Shown: positions 38,266 to 47,286, numbered from the stretch's first letter. The stretch: 64,000 nt of DNA from Comamonas koreensis (GCF_021026195.1 NZ_JAJNCT010000028.1:124001-188000); one strand, 5' to 3'. Notes: generated from the sequence alone by a model not told the origin. Translations and numbers: made by a program.

Positions 38266-38283
38266 TTGCAAATGAATTGCATT
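38266..38283 (-). promoter_or_regulatory. Candidate Zur box upstream of the znuD unit
   Basis: AT-rich palindrome ATTGCAAATGAATTGCAT with perfect TGCAA / TTGCA arms, in an otherwise GC-rich region 65 bp upstream of the small membrane protein gene. Its form resembles Zur-type zinc operators of Gram-negative bacteria, and both genes behind it look zinc-related. The specific consensus for this lineage was not checked. Confidence 0.45.
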
Positions 38284-38345
38284 ATGCCTGCAAATGGCAG
38301 ACCGACTAAAGCAAGGGGGACAGGAACAACACTCCAGGGCCCCCT

Positions 38346-38376
38346 AAAAACCAAGGCCCGGAAAACCGGGCCTGGG
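38346..38376 (-). terminator. Terminator behind the DUF1854 gene
   Basis: Stem GGCCCGG / CCGGGCC with an AAAA loop, extended by CCA/TGG; on the minus strand a T-rich tract (TTGGTTTTTAG) follows. It lies 24 bp after the stop of the cyanophycin-associated DUF1854 gene. Confidence 0.7.
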
Positions 38377-38399
38377 GTACGGGGGTGTGGATAAGCCGC

Positions 38400-38879
38400 T
38401 TAGAGAAAGCGCTCCAGCAGCTTGCGCGACGCCTTGTCCAGCCGGTTGGTATCGGGCAGGCGGTAGTGCACACCATCGGCCGAGGTGATCAGCAGGTTCT
38501 GGCGGCCGTGCAGCTTGCGGATGTCCTCCTCGGCTTTCAAGGTCATCTGGACGGGCCCCCGGTCGGTCTCCAAGGTCCAGATGCTGGGCACCGAGAAGGT
38601 CGAGACGCTGAGGATGCGCTCGATCAGCGGCTGGAACTCGCGCGCGGCCAGGTCCTCGTCGAGCAGTGCACGGGCGGCCGGGTCCACGGCCTCCATATCG
38701 GCGATCCACAGCACTTCCTTGCCGTCTTCACCAATGAGGGAGATGCCGTGCAACGGGGCCGACAGCGGAAAAGCGCGCACCGGGTTGACCTGGTGCGGGG
38801 CGCCGTCCTTGAGAAACACCAGGCGGCCGAAGGCATTGCGGCTGAGCGGCAGCGGTGCGGAAGAAGTAGTCAAAGTCAT
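38400..38879 (-). CDS. DUF1854 protein associated with cyanophycin metabolism
   Basis: 159-aa cytoplasmic protein of the DUF1854 family, function unknown. Recognisable are RNAFGRLVFLKDGAPHQVNPVRAFPLSAP, the IGEDGKEVLWI segment and SVPSIWTLETDRGPVQMTLKAEEDIRKL. In Comamonadaceae and relatives this family sits next to an ABC transporter and cyanophycin synthetases, as here: it follows the ABC gene by 24 bp on the same strand, with cphA' divergent. It is probably an accessory of that transporter. Confidence 0.85.
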   Translation of the reverse strand: MTLTTSSAPLPLSRNAFGRLVFLKDGAPHQVNPVRAFPLSAPLHGISLIGEDGKEVLWIADMEAVDPAARALLDEDLAAREFQPLIERILSVSTFSVPSIWTLETDRGPVQMTLKAEEDIRKLHGRQNLLITSADGVHYRLPDTNRLDKASRKLLERFL

Positions 38880-38903
38880 GGCAAGGCTTTCCAGGGCTGC
38901 TGA

Positions 38904-41252
38904 TCAGCGGTTTTCATCGGACCCGTCCACATGGGACTTGGGGAGGGACTGCATGTCATAGGTCACGCCCGCAGCACGCGCGGTGACCACGCCAGCGGCT
39001 TCGGCATCCTCCTCGGCACGGCGCGCCTGCGCCATGTACAGGCGCCAGTAGGCGCCCTCTTGGGCCATCAGCGCGTCATGCGATCCGACTTCGACGATCT
39101 CGCCACGGTCCATCACCACCAGGCGGTCGGCCTTGCGCAGGGTCGACAGGCGGTGGGCAATCGCAATCGTGGTGCGGCCTTGCACCAGGTTGTCCAGTGC
39201 ACGCTGGATTTCCTTTTCGGTCTCGGTGTCCACGGCCGAGGTGGCCTCGTCCAGGATCAGGATGCGCGGGTCGATCAGCAGCGCGCGTGCAATCGAGATA
39301 CGCTGGCGCTCACCGCCGGACAGGCCCTGGCCACGCTCGCCCACCAGCGAGTCATAGCCATGGGGCAGGCGCAGGATGAACTCATGCGCATGGGCGGCGC
39401 GGGCTGCGGCAACGATCTCTTCGCGCGTCGCATCGGGCTTGCCGTAGGCAATGTTCTCGGCAATGGTGCCGAAGAACAGGAAGGGCTCTTGCAAAACCAG
39501 GCCGATATTGCTGCGGTAGTCGGACACCGCAATGCGGCGCACATCGACGCCATCGAGCTGGATCGAGCCATCGGTCACATCGTAGAAACGGCTGATCAGA
39601 TTGACCAGGGTGCTCTTGCCCGAGCCGCTGTGGCCCACCAGGCCAATCATCTCGCCGGGGCGGATCTGCAGGTTCAGGTCCTTGATGACGGTGCGGCTGC
39701 CATAGCGGAAACCGACGTTCTCCATCGTGATGGCGCCCTGCACCTTGCCCAGCTTGACCGGGTTGACCGGGTCGGGGACGTTGCTCACATGGTCGAGGAT
39801 GTCAAAGATGCGCTTGGCGCCGGCAGCGGCCTTTTGCGTCACCGAGACGATGCGGCTCATCGAATCCAGACGCGTGTAGAAGCGGCCGATGTAGGCGATG
39901 AAGGCGGTCAGCACACCGACGGTGATCGAGCCACCCGCCACCAGGTAGATACCAAAGGCCCAGACGATCAGCAGGCCCACTTCGGTCAGCAGGGTGACCG
40001 TGGGGGTGAACAGCGACCAGGTCTTGTTGACCCGGTCATTGGCTTCCAGGTTGACCTGGTTGGCGGCGGCAAAGCGGTCGGCCTCGCGCTGCTCCTGTGC
40101 AAAGGCCTTCACGACGCGGATACCGGGAATCGTGTCGGCCAGCACATTGGTCACTTCGGACCAGACGCGGTCGATCTTCTCGAAGCCGGTGCGCAGCTTG
40201 TCGCGCACCGTATGGATCATCCAGGCGATGAAGGGCAGCGGCACCAGGGTGACCAGGGCCAGCCAGGGGTTGATCGAGAACAGGATGGCCGAGGTCATCA
40301 CGATCATCAGCACATCGGTCGCAAAATCCAGCGCGTTGAGCGACAGAAACAGGTTGATGCGGTCGGTTTCGGCGCCGATACGGGCCATCAGGTCACCGGT
40401 GCGCTTGCTGCCGTAAAAATCGAGCGAGAGCTTGAGCAGGTGGTTATAGGTGGTGGTGCGCAGGTTGGCGCCAATGCGCTCCGAGACGCGCGCCAGCACA
40501 AAGGTGCGCGCCCAGCCCAGCAGCCAGGCGATCAGCGCCGAGATCAGCAGCGCGCCCAGGTAGAACCGCACCAGGCCAGCATCGATCTTCTCGCCGTTCT
40601 GGAACGGGATCAGGATCTTGTCCATCAGCGGAATCGTCAGGTAGGGCGCCACCAATTGGGCGGCCGTGGTGCACAACGTCAGCGCGAAACCCAACAACAA
40701 TTGCATTTTGTAGGGTTTGGCAAAGCGCCACAGCCGCAGCAGCACCCAGCTGGATGTCGGCGCATTCTGCTGGCGGGCGCAGGCCGGGCATTCCTCGCTA
40801 TCGGGGGGCAGCACGCTGCCGCAGACCGGGCAGAGCGCGCGCTCGTCTTCGACCACCTGGTAGGCCTCGTTGCGCAGCAGGCGCTCACGTTGGCGTTCGA
40901 ACTGCTGCATCAGGCCCAGCACTGCGGTCTGGTGGCTCAAGGTGATGCGCCACAGGCCCAAACGCTGGGTGCTGTCATGCAGCTCCAGGCTGCCGACACC
41001 GCCATGGTCAAAAAAGCGCAGGCTCAGATCAGGCGCAAGTACCCACTCACTCCACTGCTGAACATCAGGATCAAAAGCCAGAAGACGCTCGGAAGTCAGC
41101 ACCACCTGGCCGCTGCCAAAGCGCAAATCTGCGGTCAAGTCAACGGGAGTGGCGGCAAGCACGTTTTCCAGAGTATTGAGCTTGGCTCGCAATTGGGTTC
41201 CTAGCGGACCCGCAAAGAATGCTGACGCGTCCGCGGAATGTTGATGTTGCAT
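38904..41252 (-). CDS. Cyanophycin-associated ABC exporter-type ATPase/permease with zinc ribbon
   Basis: 782-aa fused transporter. Residues 1-120 form a small N-terminal domain (LTSERLLAFDPDVQQWSEWVLAPDLSLRFF), then a zinc ribbon with CPVC (141-144) and CPAC (155-158). A six-helix ABC exporter-type membrane domain follows (from about residue 180) and then the nucleotide-binding domain with Walker A GLVGHSGSGKSTLVNL, signature LSGGERQRISIARALL and Walker B ILILDEATSA. The substrate is unknown; linkage to cphA'/cphA and DUF1854 points to cyanophycin or its Asp-Arg building blocks. The start at MQHQHSADAS is chosen because upstream codons are not conserved. Confidence 0.9.
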   Translation of the reverse strand: MQHQHSADASAFFAGPLGTQLRAKLNTLENVLAATPVDLTADLRFGSGQVVLTSERLLAFDPDVQQWSEWVLAPDLSLRFFDHGGVGSLELHDSTQRLGLWRITLSHQTAVLGLMQQFERQRERLLRNEAYQVVEDERALCPVCGSVLPPDSEECPACARQQNAPTSSWVLLRLWRFAKPYKMQLLLGFALTLCTTAAQLVAPYLTIPLMDKILIPFQNGEKIDAGLVRFYLGALLISALIAWLLGWARTFVLARVSERIGANLRTTTYNHLLKLSLDFYGSKRTGDLMARIGAETDRINLFLSLNALDFATDVLMIVMTSAILFSINPWLALVTLVPLPFIAWMIHTVRDKLRTGFEKIDRVWSEVTNVLADTIPGIRVVKAFAQEQREADRFAAANQVNLEANDRVNKTWSLFTPTVTLLTEVGLLIVWAFGIYLVAGGSITVGVLTAFIAYIGRFYTRLDSMSRIVSVTQKAAAGAKRIFDILDHVSNVPDPVNPVKLGKVQGAITMENVGFRYGSRTVIKDLNLQIRPGEMIGLVGHSGSGKSTLVNLISRFYDVTDGSIQLDGVDVRRIAVSDYRSNIGLVLQEPFLFFGTIAENIAYGKPDATREEIVAAARAAHAHEFILRLPHGYDSLVGERGQGLSGGERQRISIARALLIDPRILILDEATSAVDTETEKEIQRALDNLVQGRTTIAIAHRLSTLRKADRLVVMDRGEIVEVGSHDALMAQEGAYWRLYMAQARRAEEDAEAAGVVTARAAGVTYDMQSLPKSHVDGSDENR

Positions 41253-41474
41253 ATGGCGATTTTCTCTCCGCACAGGGCGGTGGCAGTTGTCCGGTGAACA
41301 ACCGCATATTATTGTGGCGAACGGCGGCCTGGGCCGCCCCGCCCTCATCTGTCTTTAACGTCTGACACGCCCAATAGGCTGACAGCGATTAATCTGCCTC
41401 ATTTGGGCGCACAATGCTTTCCCATCTACGGCGATTCCCCCGGAATTGTTACTTATGTTTATCCGTTGATCGAT

Positions 41475-43655
41475 ATGGCGAAATTCAATACCATCCAACT
41501 CTTGCGCACCACGTTTTTGCGCGGCCCCAGCGTCTGGACTTACCGCCCCGTATTGGAGGTCTGGCTGGACCTGGGAGAGCTGGAGGACTATCCCTCGAAC
41601 AAGATCCCCGGGCTGAACGAGCGCCTCACCACCTGGCTGCCTGACCTGATCGAGCACACCTGCGGCGTCGGTGAACGCGGCGGTTTCATCCAGCGCCTTG
41701 AAGGCGGCACCTGGATGGGCCATGTGATGGAACACGTGATCATCGAGCTGCTGAACCTGGCCGGCATGCCGGCCGAGTTCGGCCAGACGCGTGAGATCTC
41801 CAAGCGCGGCGTCTACCGCATGGTGTTCCGCTGCCCGGAAGAGGCCGTGGCCCGCGTCGCGCTGGAGCATGGCCACCAGCTGCTGATGGCCGCGATCAAC
41901 GACGAGCCCTACGACATCAAGCCGGCGATCCATGCGATCAAGACGGCGATCAATGACCGCTACCTCGGCCCCTCGACCGGCTGCATCGTCGATGCCGCCA
42001 GCGAGCGCCGCATTCCCCATATCCGTCTCAATGATGGCAACCTGGTCCAGTTGGGCTACGGCGCCGCGCAGCGCCGCATCTGGACGGCCGAGTCCGACCA
42101 GACCAGCGCGATTGCCGAAGGCATCGCCCAGGACAAGGATTTCACCAAGCGCCTGCTGACCGCTTGCGGCGTGCCGGTGCCCGAAGGCCAGATCGTGGCC
42201 AGCGCCGAAGAAGCCTGGGAAGTGGCCCAGGAAATCGGCTTCCCCGTCACCGTCAAGCCCTCCGACGGCAACCACGCCCGTGGCGTGACCCTGGAGCTGT
42301 CCAAAGAGGCCGACATCAAGGCCGCATTTGCGCTGGCCCAGCCCGAAGGCTCGGATGTCATCGTCGAGAAGTTCATCGACGGCGTCGAACACCGCCTGCT
42401 GGTGGTGGGCGACAAGGTGGTCGCTGCCACCAAGGGTGAGACCGTCAGCGTCTACGGCAATGGCAAGGCCACCCTGCGTGAGCTGGTGGCCGTGCTCAAC
42501 GAAGACCCCCGCCGTGGCCCCGAGCAGGAATACCCGCTCGACTGGATCAATCTGGAAGCCGGTGCGGTCAAGCTCGAACTCAACCGCCAGCATGTCACCC
42601 CGGACAGCGTGATCGCCCAAGGCCAGAGCGTGCTGCTGCAACGCAATGGCAACATGGCCATCGACTGCCTTGATGATGTGCACCCCGACGTCGCCTACTA
42701 CGCCGTTCTGGCCGCCAAGATCGTCGGTCTGGACATCGCCGGCATGGACATGATCCTCAAGGACGTGTCCCAGCCGATGCAAGGCCAGGGCGCGATTCTG
42801 GAAGTCAATGCCGGCCCCGGCCTGCTGATGCACCTCAAGCCCACCAGCGGCGCGCCGCGCCCGGTCGGCATGGCCATTGCCGACCACCTCTTCCCCCGCG
42901 AAGAAGGTGCAGGCGCAGGCCGCATCCCGATTGTCGGCATTGTCGGCACACAGAACAACGCCTTTATCGCGCGCCTGGTCGGCTGGCTGCTGCAGCTGTC
43001 GGGCAAGCTCACCGGTGTGGCCAGCGACGAGGGCATGTTCCTGTCCAACCGCCAGACCCAGAAGACCAATACCGCCAACTGGACCGGCGCGCACCGCCTG
43101 CTGACCAACCGCCTGGCGCAAGCAGCGGTGATCCAGACGACGGCCCGTTCCATTCTGGAAGAAGGCCTGGCCTATGACCGCTGCCTGGTCGGTGTGGTGA
43201 CCGACATGCAAGGCTTTGAGAGCCTGGCGGACCACGATGTGCTGGAAGCCGGCCAGATGCGCCGCGTGATGCGCACCCAGATCGATGTGGTGTTGGACGA
43301 AGGCGCTGGCGTGCTCAACGCCGACCTGCCCGAAGTGGCCGACCTGGCCGAGCTTTGCGATGGCGAAGTCGTGCTGTACACGACCCAGGCGGAGAACGAG
43401 GCCGTGGCCGCCCACCGCGCCAACACCGAAGCCCAGCACGAAGGCGGCCGCGCCGTCATCATCAAGGGCAACAACGTGGTGCTGGCCACCGGCGCGCAAG
43501 AGCGCGTGCTGGGCACCCTCGATGCGCTGAGCCTGCCGGGTGGCAAGAAGCCCGACACCTCGGCCCTGCTTGCCGCCATCGCCACGGCCTGGGCGCTGGA
43601 TATCACCCCCGATCTGATCGGTGCCGGTATCAAGACCTTCGAGTACAACGCCTGA
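41475..43655 (+). CDS. cphA': CphA' : cyanophycin synthetase homologue with degenerate Mur-ligase P-loop
   Basis: 726-aa relative of cyanophycin synthetase. The N domain keeps an HxxEH motif (H83-V-M-E86-H87). The ATP-grasp domain (about 165-470) is complete: AQDKDFTKRLLTACGVPVPEG, VKPSDGNHARGV, ILEVNAGPGLLMHLKP. In the Mur-ligase-like part the P-loop GTNGKTTT of the partner is replaced by GTQNNAFI (491-498), and the C-terminal ligase domain is shortened. It can be expected to bind ATP at one site only. 79 bp upstream of cphA and divergent from the ABC transporter. No Shine-Dalgarno sequence is seen at the chosen start; an in-frame ATG exists at 41403. Confidence 0.88.
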   Translation: MAKFNTIQLLRTTFLRGPSVWTYRPVLEVWLDLGELEDYPSNKIPGLNERLTTWLPDLIEHTCGVGERGGFIQRLEGGTWMGHVMEHVIIELLNLAGMPAEFGQTREISKRGVYRMVFRCPEEAVARVALEHGHQLLMAAINDEPYDIKPAIHAIKTAINDRYLGPSTGCIVDAASERRIPHIRLNDGNLVQLGYGAAQRRIWTAESDQTSAIAEGIAQDKDFTKRLLTACGVPVPEGQIVASAEEAWEVAQEIGFPVTVKPSDGNHARGVTLELSKEADIKAAFALAQPEGSDVIVEKFIDGVEHRLLVVGDKVVAATKGETVSVYGNGKATLRELVAVLNEDPRRGPEQEYPLDWINLEAGAVKLELNRQHVTPDSVIAQGQSVLLQRNGNMAIDCLDDVHPDVAYYAVLAAKIVGLDIAGMDMILKDVSQPMQGQGAILEVNAGPGLLMHLKPTSGAPRPVGMAIADHLFPREEGAGAGRIPIVGIVGTQNNAFIARLVGWLLQLSGKLTGVASDEGMFLSNRQTQKTNTANWTGAHRLLTNRLAQAAVIQTTARSILEEGLAYDRCLVGVVTDMQGFESLADHDVLEAGQMRRVMRTQIDVVLDEGAGVLNADLPEVADLAELCDGEVVLYTTQAENEAVAAHRANTEAQHEGGRAVIIKGNNVVLATGAQERVLGTLDALSLPGGKKPDTSALLAAIATAWALDITPDLIGAGIKTFEYNA

Positions 43656-43693
43656 TACGCCGGACACGGCTCTCCACGACGACAAGCATGCAC

Positions 43694-43714
43694 GGCCCGC
43701 TGATTCAGCGGGCC
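43694..43714 (+). other. Hairpin between cphA' and cphA
   Basis: Near-perfect stem GGCCCGCTGA / TCAGCGGGCC in the 79-bp gap, ending 20 bases before the cphA start. There is no T-run, so it is more likely an mRNA processing or stability element than a terminator. Confidence 0.45.
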
Positions 43715-43734
43715 CTCCATCTGAAAGAAACACT

Positions 43735-46317
43735 ATGCAGCTCTCCCGCACCCGTGCCTTGCGTGGCCCCAACCTCTGGACCCGCAGCACCGCCATCGAG
43801 ACCATCGTGCGCTGTGAAGACAGCGAACAGCGCTACAGCACCATCCCCGGTTTTGAAGAAAAACTGCGTGCGCGCTTCCCCAACATCGCCCCCCTGCAGC
43901 CCCATGGCGCCGACCAGGCCCTGTCGCTGGCCCATGTGCTCGAAGTCGCCGCACTCTCGCTGCAGGCGCAAGCCGGCTGCCCGGTCACCTTCAGCCGCAC
44001 CCATGTGACGACCGAGCCCGGCACCTACCAGGTCGTTGTCGAGTACACCGAAGAAGCGGTGGGCAAGCTGGCGATGGAAAAGGCCGAAGCGCTGATCCAG
44101 GCCACGTTGAACGACAGCCCCTTTGATGCCGACGCCGCCATTGCCGCGCTGCGCGAGCTCGATGAAGACGAGCGCATCGGCCCCTCGACCGGCGCCATTG
44201 TGGACGCCGCTGTCGCCCGTGGCATCCCCTTCCGCCGCCTGACCACCGGCTCGCTGGTGCAGCTGGGCTGGGGCTCTAAGGCCCGCCGCTTCCAGGCGGC
44301 CGAGATCGATTCGACCAGCGCCGTGGCGGAATCCATTGCACAGGACAAGGACCTGACCAAGCGCCTGCTGCATGCCGCTGGCGTGCCCGTGCCCATGGGC
44401 CGCCCCGTGGCCGATGTGGAAGAAGCCTGGCAAGTGGCGCTGGAAGTGGGCCTGCCCGTCGTGGTCAAGCCCCAGGATGGCAACCAGGGCAAGGGCGTGG
44501 TGGTCAACATCAACACCCGCGAAGGCCTGGAAGCCGCCTACAAGACCGCCAGCGAATTTGGCGACGAGATCATGGTCGAGCGCTTCCTGCCCGGCCACGA
44601 CTTCCGCCTGCTGGTGGTGGGCGGCCAACTGGTCGCCGCTGCCCGCCGCGAGCCGCCCCAGGTGCTGGGTGACGGCCAGCACACCATCCGCGAGCTGGTG
44701 AACCTGGTCAACCAGGACCCACGCCGCGGCACCGGCCACGGTACCGCGCTCACCAAGATCCGCCTGGACGACATCGCCATCTCCCGCATCGCCAGCGAAG
44801 GCATGACCCCCGACAGCGTGCCTGGCCAAGGCCAGCGCGTGGTGCTGCGCAACAATGCCAACCTGTCCACCGGCGGCAGCGCCACCGATGTGACCGATGA
44901 CGTGCATCCCGAAATCGCCGCCCGCGCGATTGAAGCGGCCCAGACCATTGGCCTGCACATCTGCGGCGTGGACGTGGTCTGCGAGACCATGCTCAAGCCG
45001 CTGGAAGAGCAAAGCGGCGGCATTGTCGAAGTCAACGCCGCCCCTGGCCTGCGCATGCACCTGGCGCCCTCCTTCGGCAAGCCCCGCCATGTGGGCGTGC
45101 CCATGGTCGATGAGATGTTCAGCGCTGGCAACGACGGCCGCATCCCGCTGGTGGCGGTGACCGGCACCAACGGCAAGACCACGACCACCCGCGTCATCGC
45201 CCATCTGTTCACCTCGCACGGCTGGCGCACGGCAATGACCAACACCGATGGCGTCTACGTCAACGGCCGCCAGATCGACAGCGGCGACTGCTCGGGCCCG
45301 CGCAGCGCGCGCAATGCCCTGGCCCACCCCGAAACCGATGCCGCCGTGCTCGAATGCGCACGCGGCGGCATTCTGCGCGAAGGCCTGGGCTTTGACCGCT
45401 GCCAAGTGGCCGTGGTCACCAACGTGGGCGAAGGCGACCACCTGGGTCTGAACTTCATCACCACCAAGGAAGACGTGGGCGTGCTCAAGCGCGTGATCGT
45501 GCAGAACGTGGCGCCCACCGGCTACGCCGTGCTCAACGCCGCCGACCCGCTGGTCGCCGCAATGGCCCATGTCTGCCCCGGCAAGGTGATCTTCTTCGCC
45601 GCCGACCGCCACCACCCCGTGATGGCCACGCACCGTGCCCAGGGCAGCCGCGTCGTCTATGTCGATGGCGACAGCATCGTGGCCGCCGAAGGTTCCTGGC
45701 GCGAGTCGATCCCGCTGCGCGAGATCCCGATCACCCGCAACGGCGCGATCACCTTCCAGGTCGAGAACGTCATGGCCTCCATCGGTGCCGCCTGGGCCGC
45801 CGGCCTGCCCTGGCAGACCATCCGCCGTGGCCTGGCAGGCTTTGTCAATGACAGCGACAACGCCCCTGGCCGCTTCAACGTGATGGACTACCGCGGTGCG
45901 ACCATCATTGCCGACTACGGCCACAACCCGGATGCCATCCGCGCGCTGATCCAGGCCGTGGAAGCCATGCCCGCCAACAAGCGCAGTGTGGTCATCAGCG
46001 GCGCCGGTGACCGCCGCGACGAAGACATTCGCGTCCAGACCGAAATGCTGGGCGAGGCCTTCGACGACGTCATCCTCTACCAGGATGCCGCCCAACGCGG
46101 CCGCGCCGACGGCGAAGTCATCGCACTGCTGCGCCAAGGCCTGCAAGGCGCCAGCCGCACCAGCTACGTGACCGACATCCACGGCGAGTTCATCGCCATC
46201 GACCACGCGCTGGCACGCCTGCAGCCGGGCGACCTCTGCCTGGTCCTGGTCGACCAGGTCGAAGAAGCGCTGGAGCACCTGCAGCGCCACGTGGCCCAGG
46301 CCGCCGCCCAGGCCTGA
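43735..46317 (+). CDS. cphA: Cyanophycin synthetase
   Basis: Cytoplasmic enzyme polymerising Asp and Arg into cyanophycin with two ATP-dependent steps, 860 aa. N domain (1-160) in which the motif matching HxxEH reads H67-V-L-E70-V71, with the second His lost. ATP-grasp domain (about 165-470) with VVVKPQDGNQGKGVVVNI and IVEVNAAPGLRMHLAPS, and a full Mur-ligase domain with P-loop VTGTNGKTTTTRV (475-487), LECARGGILREGLGFDRC and YGHNPDAIRALIQAV. The start MQLSRTRALRGPN follows a hairpin; upstream in-frame codons overlap cphA' and are not conserved. No cyanophycinase gene is in the window. Confidence 0.96.
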   Translation: MQLSRTRALRGPNLWTRSTAIETIVRCEDSEQRYSTIPGFEEKLRARFPNIAPLQPHGADQALSLAHVLEVAALSLQAQAGCPVTFSRTHVTTEPGTYQVVVEYTEEAVGKLAMEKAEALIQATLNDSPFDADAAIAALRELDEDERIGPSTGAIVDAAVARGIPFRRLTTGSLVQLGWGSKARRFQAAEIDSTSAVAESIAQDKDLTKRLLHAAGVPVPMGRPVADVEEAWQVALEVGLPVVVKPQDGNQGKGVVVNINTREGLEAAYKTASEFGDEIMVERFLPGHDFRLLVVGGQLVAAARREPPQVLGDGQHTIRELVNLVNQDPRRGTGHGTALTKIRLDDIAISRIASEGMTPDSVPGQGQRVVLRNNANLSTGGSATDVTDDVHPEIAARAIEAAQTIGLHICGVDVVCETMLKPLEEQSGGIVEVNAAPGLRMHLAPSFGKPRHVGVPMVDEMFSAGNDGRIPLVAVTGTNGKTTTTRVIAHLFTSHGWRTAMTNTDGVYVNGRQIDSGDCSGPRSARNALAHPETDAAVLECARGGILREGLGFDRCQVAVVTNVGEGDHLGLNFITTKEDVGVLKRVIVQNVAPTGYAVLNAADPLVAAMAHVCPGKVIFFAADRHHPVMATHRAQGSRVVYVDGDSIVAAEGSWRESIPLREIPITRNGAITFQVENVMASIGAAWAAGLPWQTIRRGLAGFVNDSDNAPGRFNVMDYRGATIIADYGHNPDAIRALIQAVEAMPANKRSVVISGAGDRRDEDIRVQTEMLGEAFDDVILYQDAAQRGRADGEVIALLRQGLQGASRTSYVTDIHGEFIAIDHALARLQPGDLCLVLVDQVEEALEHLQRHVAQAAAQA

Positions 46318-46332
46318 TCCTCTGCTCCCGCA

Positions 46333-46354
46333 TGCACCGGCCTTGGCGCCGGTG
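46333..46354 (+). other. Hairpin between cphA and creA
   Basis: Stem GCACCGGC / GCCGGTGC with a short CTTGGC loop, in the 66-bp gap. No T-run. It resembles the hairpin ahead of cphA in place and lack of a U-tract, so both may mark processing sites in a cphA'-cphA-creA transcript. Confidence 0.4.
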
Positions 46355-46383
46355 CAGTCCCTTCCCTTTTCCGGAAACCCTCC

Positions 46384-46872
46384 ATGCTGACCACCACTTC
46401 CTGGCGCCACGCCGTCGTCGTCGCAGGCTGCCTGGCCGCCACCGCCGCCTGGGCCCAACCGGACACCATCGGCTCGGTGGACACGGTGTTCAAGTTCATT
46501 GGCCCCGACCACAAGATCGTTGTCGAAGCCTATGACGACCCGCTGGTCAAGGGCGTGACCTGCTATGTGTCTCGCGCCCGCACGGGTGGCGTCAAGGGCG
46601 CATTGGGTCTGGCTGAGGACCGCTCGGAGGCCTCGATTGCCTGTGTGCAGGCGGGGCCGATCAGCATCGAGAAGCCTTTGAAGCAGCAGGAAGAGGTGTT
46701 CAGCGAGCGGACCTCGTTGCTGTTCAAGCGTTTGCGGGTGGTGCGCATGGTGGATGCGGCGCGTAATACGTTGGTCTATATGACGTACTCCGACAAGGTG
46801 ATTGAGGGCTCTCCGCAGAACAGTGTGACGGCGGTGGCGGTACCTGCTTCTACGGTTATTCCGGTCAAGTGA
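46384..46872 (+). CDS. creA: CreA family protein
   Basis: 162-aa periplasmic protein of the conserved CreA family, function unknown. Signal peptide up to [12 protein letters not shown]. The conserved family segments [40 protein letters not shown] and [16 protein letters not shown] follow, with two Cys that could form a disulfide, then [22 protein letters not shown]. The role is not tied to cyanophycin by any known fact; it may merely be co-transcribed. From about 46,600 on codon use becomes less GC-biased than in cphA. Confidence 0.9.
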   Translation: MLTTTSWRHAVVVAGCLAATAAWAQPDTIGSVDTVFKFIGPDHKIVVEAYDDPLVKGVTCYVSRARTGGVKGALGLAEDRSEASIACVQAGPISIEKPLKQQEEVFSERTSLLFKRLRVVRMVDAARNTLVYMTYSDKVIEGSPQNSVTAVAVPASTVIPVK

Positions 46873-46937
46873 CCGGTCGCTGCTCTGCGCTGAACTGCGC
46901 TTGTTGATTTGGTCTTTTCAGCGCCTATTAATGGGCG

Positions 46938-47277
46938 CTGTTTGCTACTGGCGTAGGGCTGCTGGCCGGATTTCGCCCGGCGGGCGAGGTACTTTTCTTG
47001 GCGACCAAGAAAAGTACCCAAAAGAAGGTCGCCCCTGCTGCTTGCGACCCTTCGCTTTGCGAAGGGCAACCTGTGTCGTGGCGTTTGTGGGGTGTGCCGC
47101 GAAACTCACTACGCGCCAAGGCGCTCCGTTCGGACAGACGCGGCAAGCTAGATGACGATGCACTGGCACTCTGCGGTGCCAGTGCCACCCCACAAACACC
47201 ACGCCCCAGGCGCATGCAAAAGGGGAATGCGAACAACCCAACAGCCAAATACCAATAGGCCATCGCTACGCTCGGCC
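46938..47277 (-). repeat. Structured repeat, copy A (inverted relative to B and C)
   Basis: Non-coding unit of about 340 bp, in reverse orientation. It holds the hairpin GTACTTTTCTTG / CAAGAAAAGTAC (46989-47017), a CCCTTCGC / GCGAAGGG hairpin, an outer stem formed by 47083-47094 and 47186-47197, a middle stem TGCCGCG (47095-47101) / CGCGGCA (47139-47145) and a hairpin CACTGGCAC / GTGCCAGTG with loop TCTGCG (47161-47184). The left end matches the complement of the right end of copy C, so the array has inverted termini. Its head (47258-47277) faces the head of copy B. Confidence 0.85.
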
Positions 47278-47286
47278 CCCAAAACA

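Noticed and set aside
41475-43655. cphA' as a pseudogene
   Set aside because: The frame is intact for 726 codons, the ATP-grasp domain and HxxEH motif are conserved, and cphA' next to cphA is a known arrangement in betaproteobacteria, so loss of the P-loop looks like specialisation.
41355-43805. 816-codon open frame opposite cphA'
   Set aside because: Shadow of cphA' for the same reason; it would also overlap both cph genes in antisense.
43705-46512. 935-codon open frame on the minus strand opposite cphA
   Set aside because: It mirrors the codon bias of the GC-rich cphA gene. The protein is His/Ala/Gly-rich without family motifs, and the plus-strand frame is clearly cphA.
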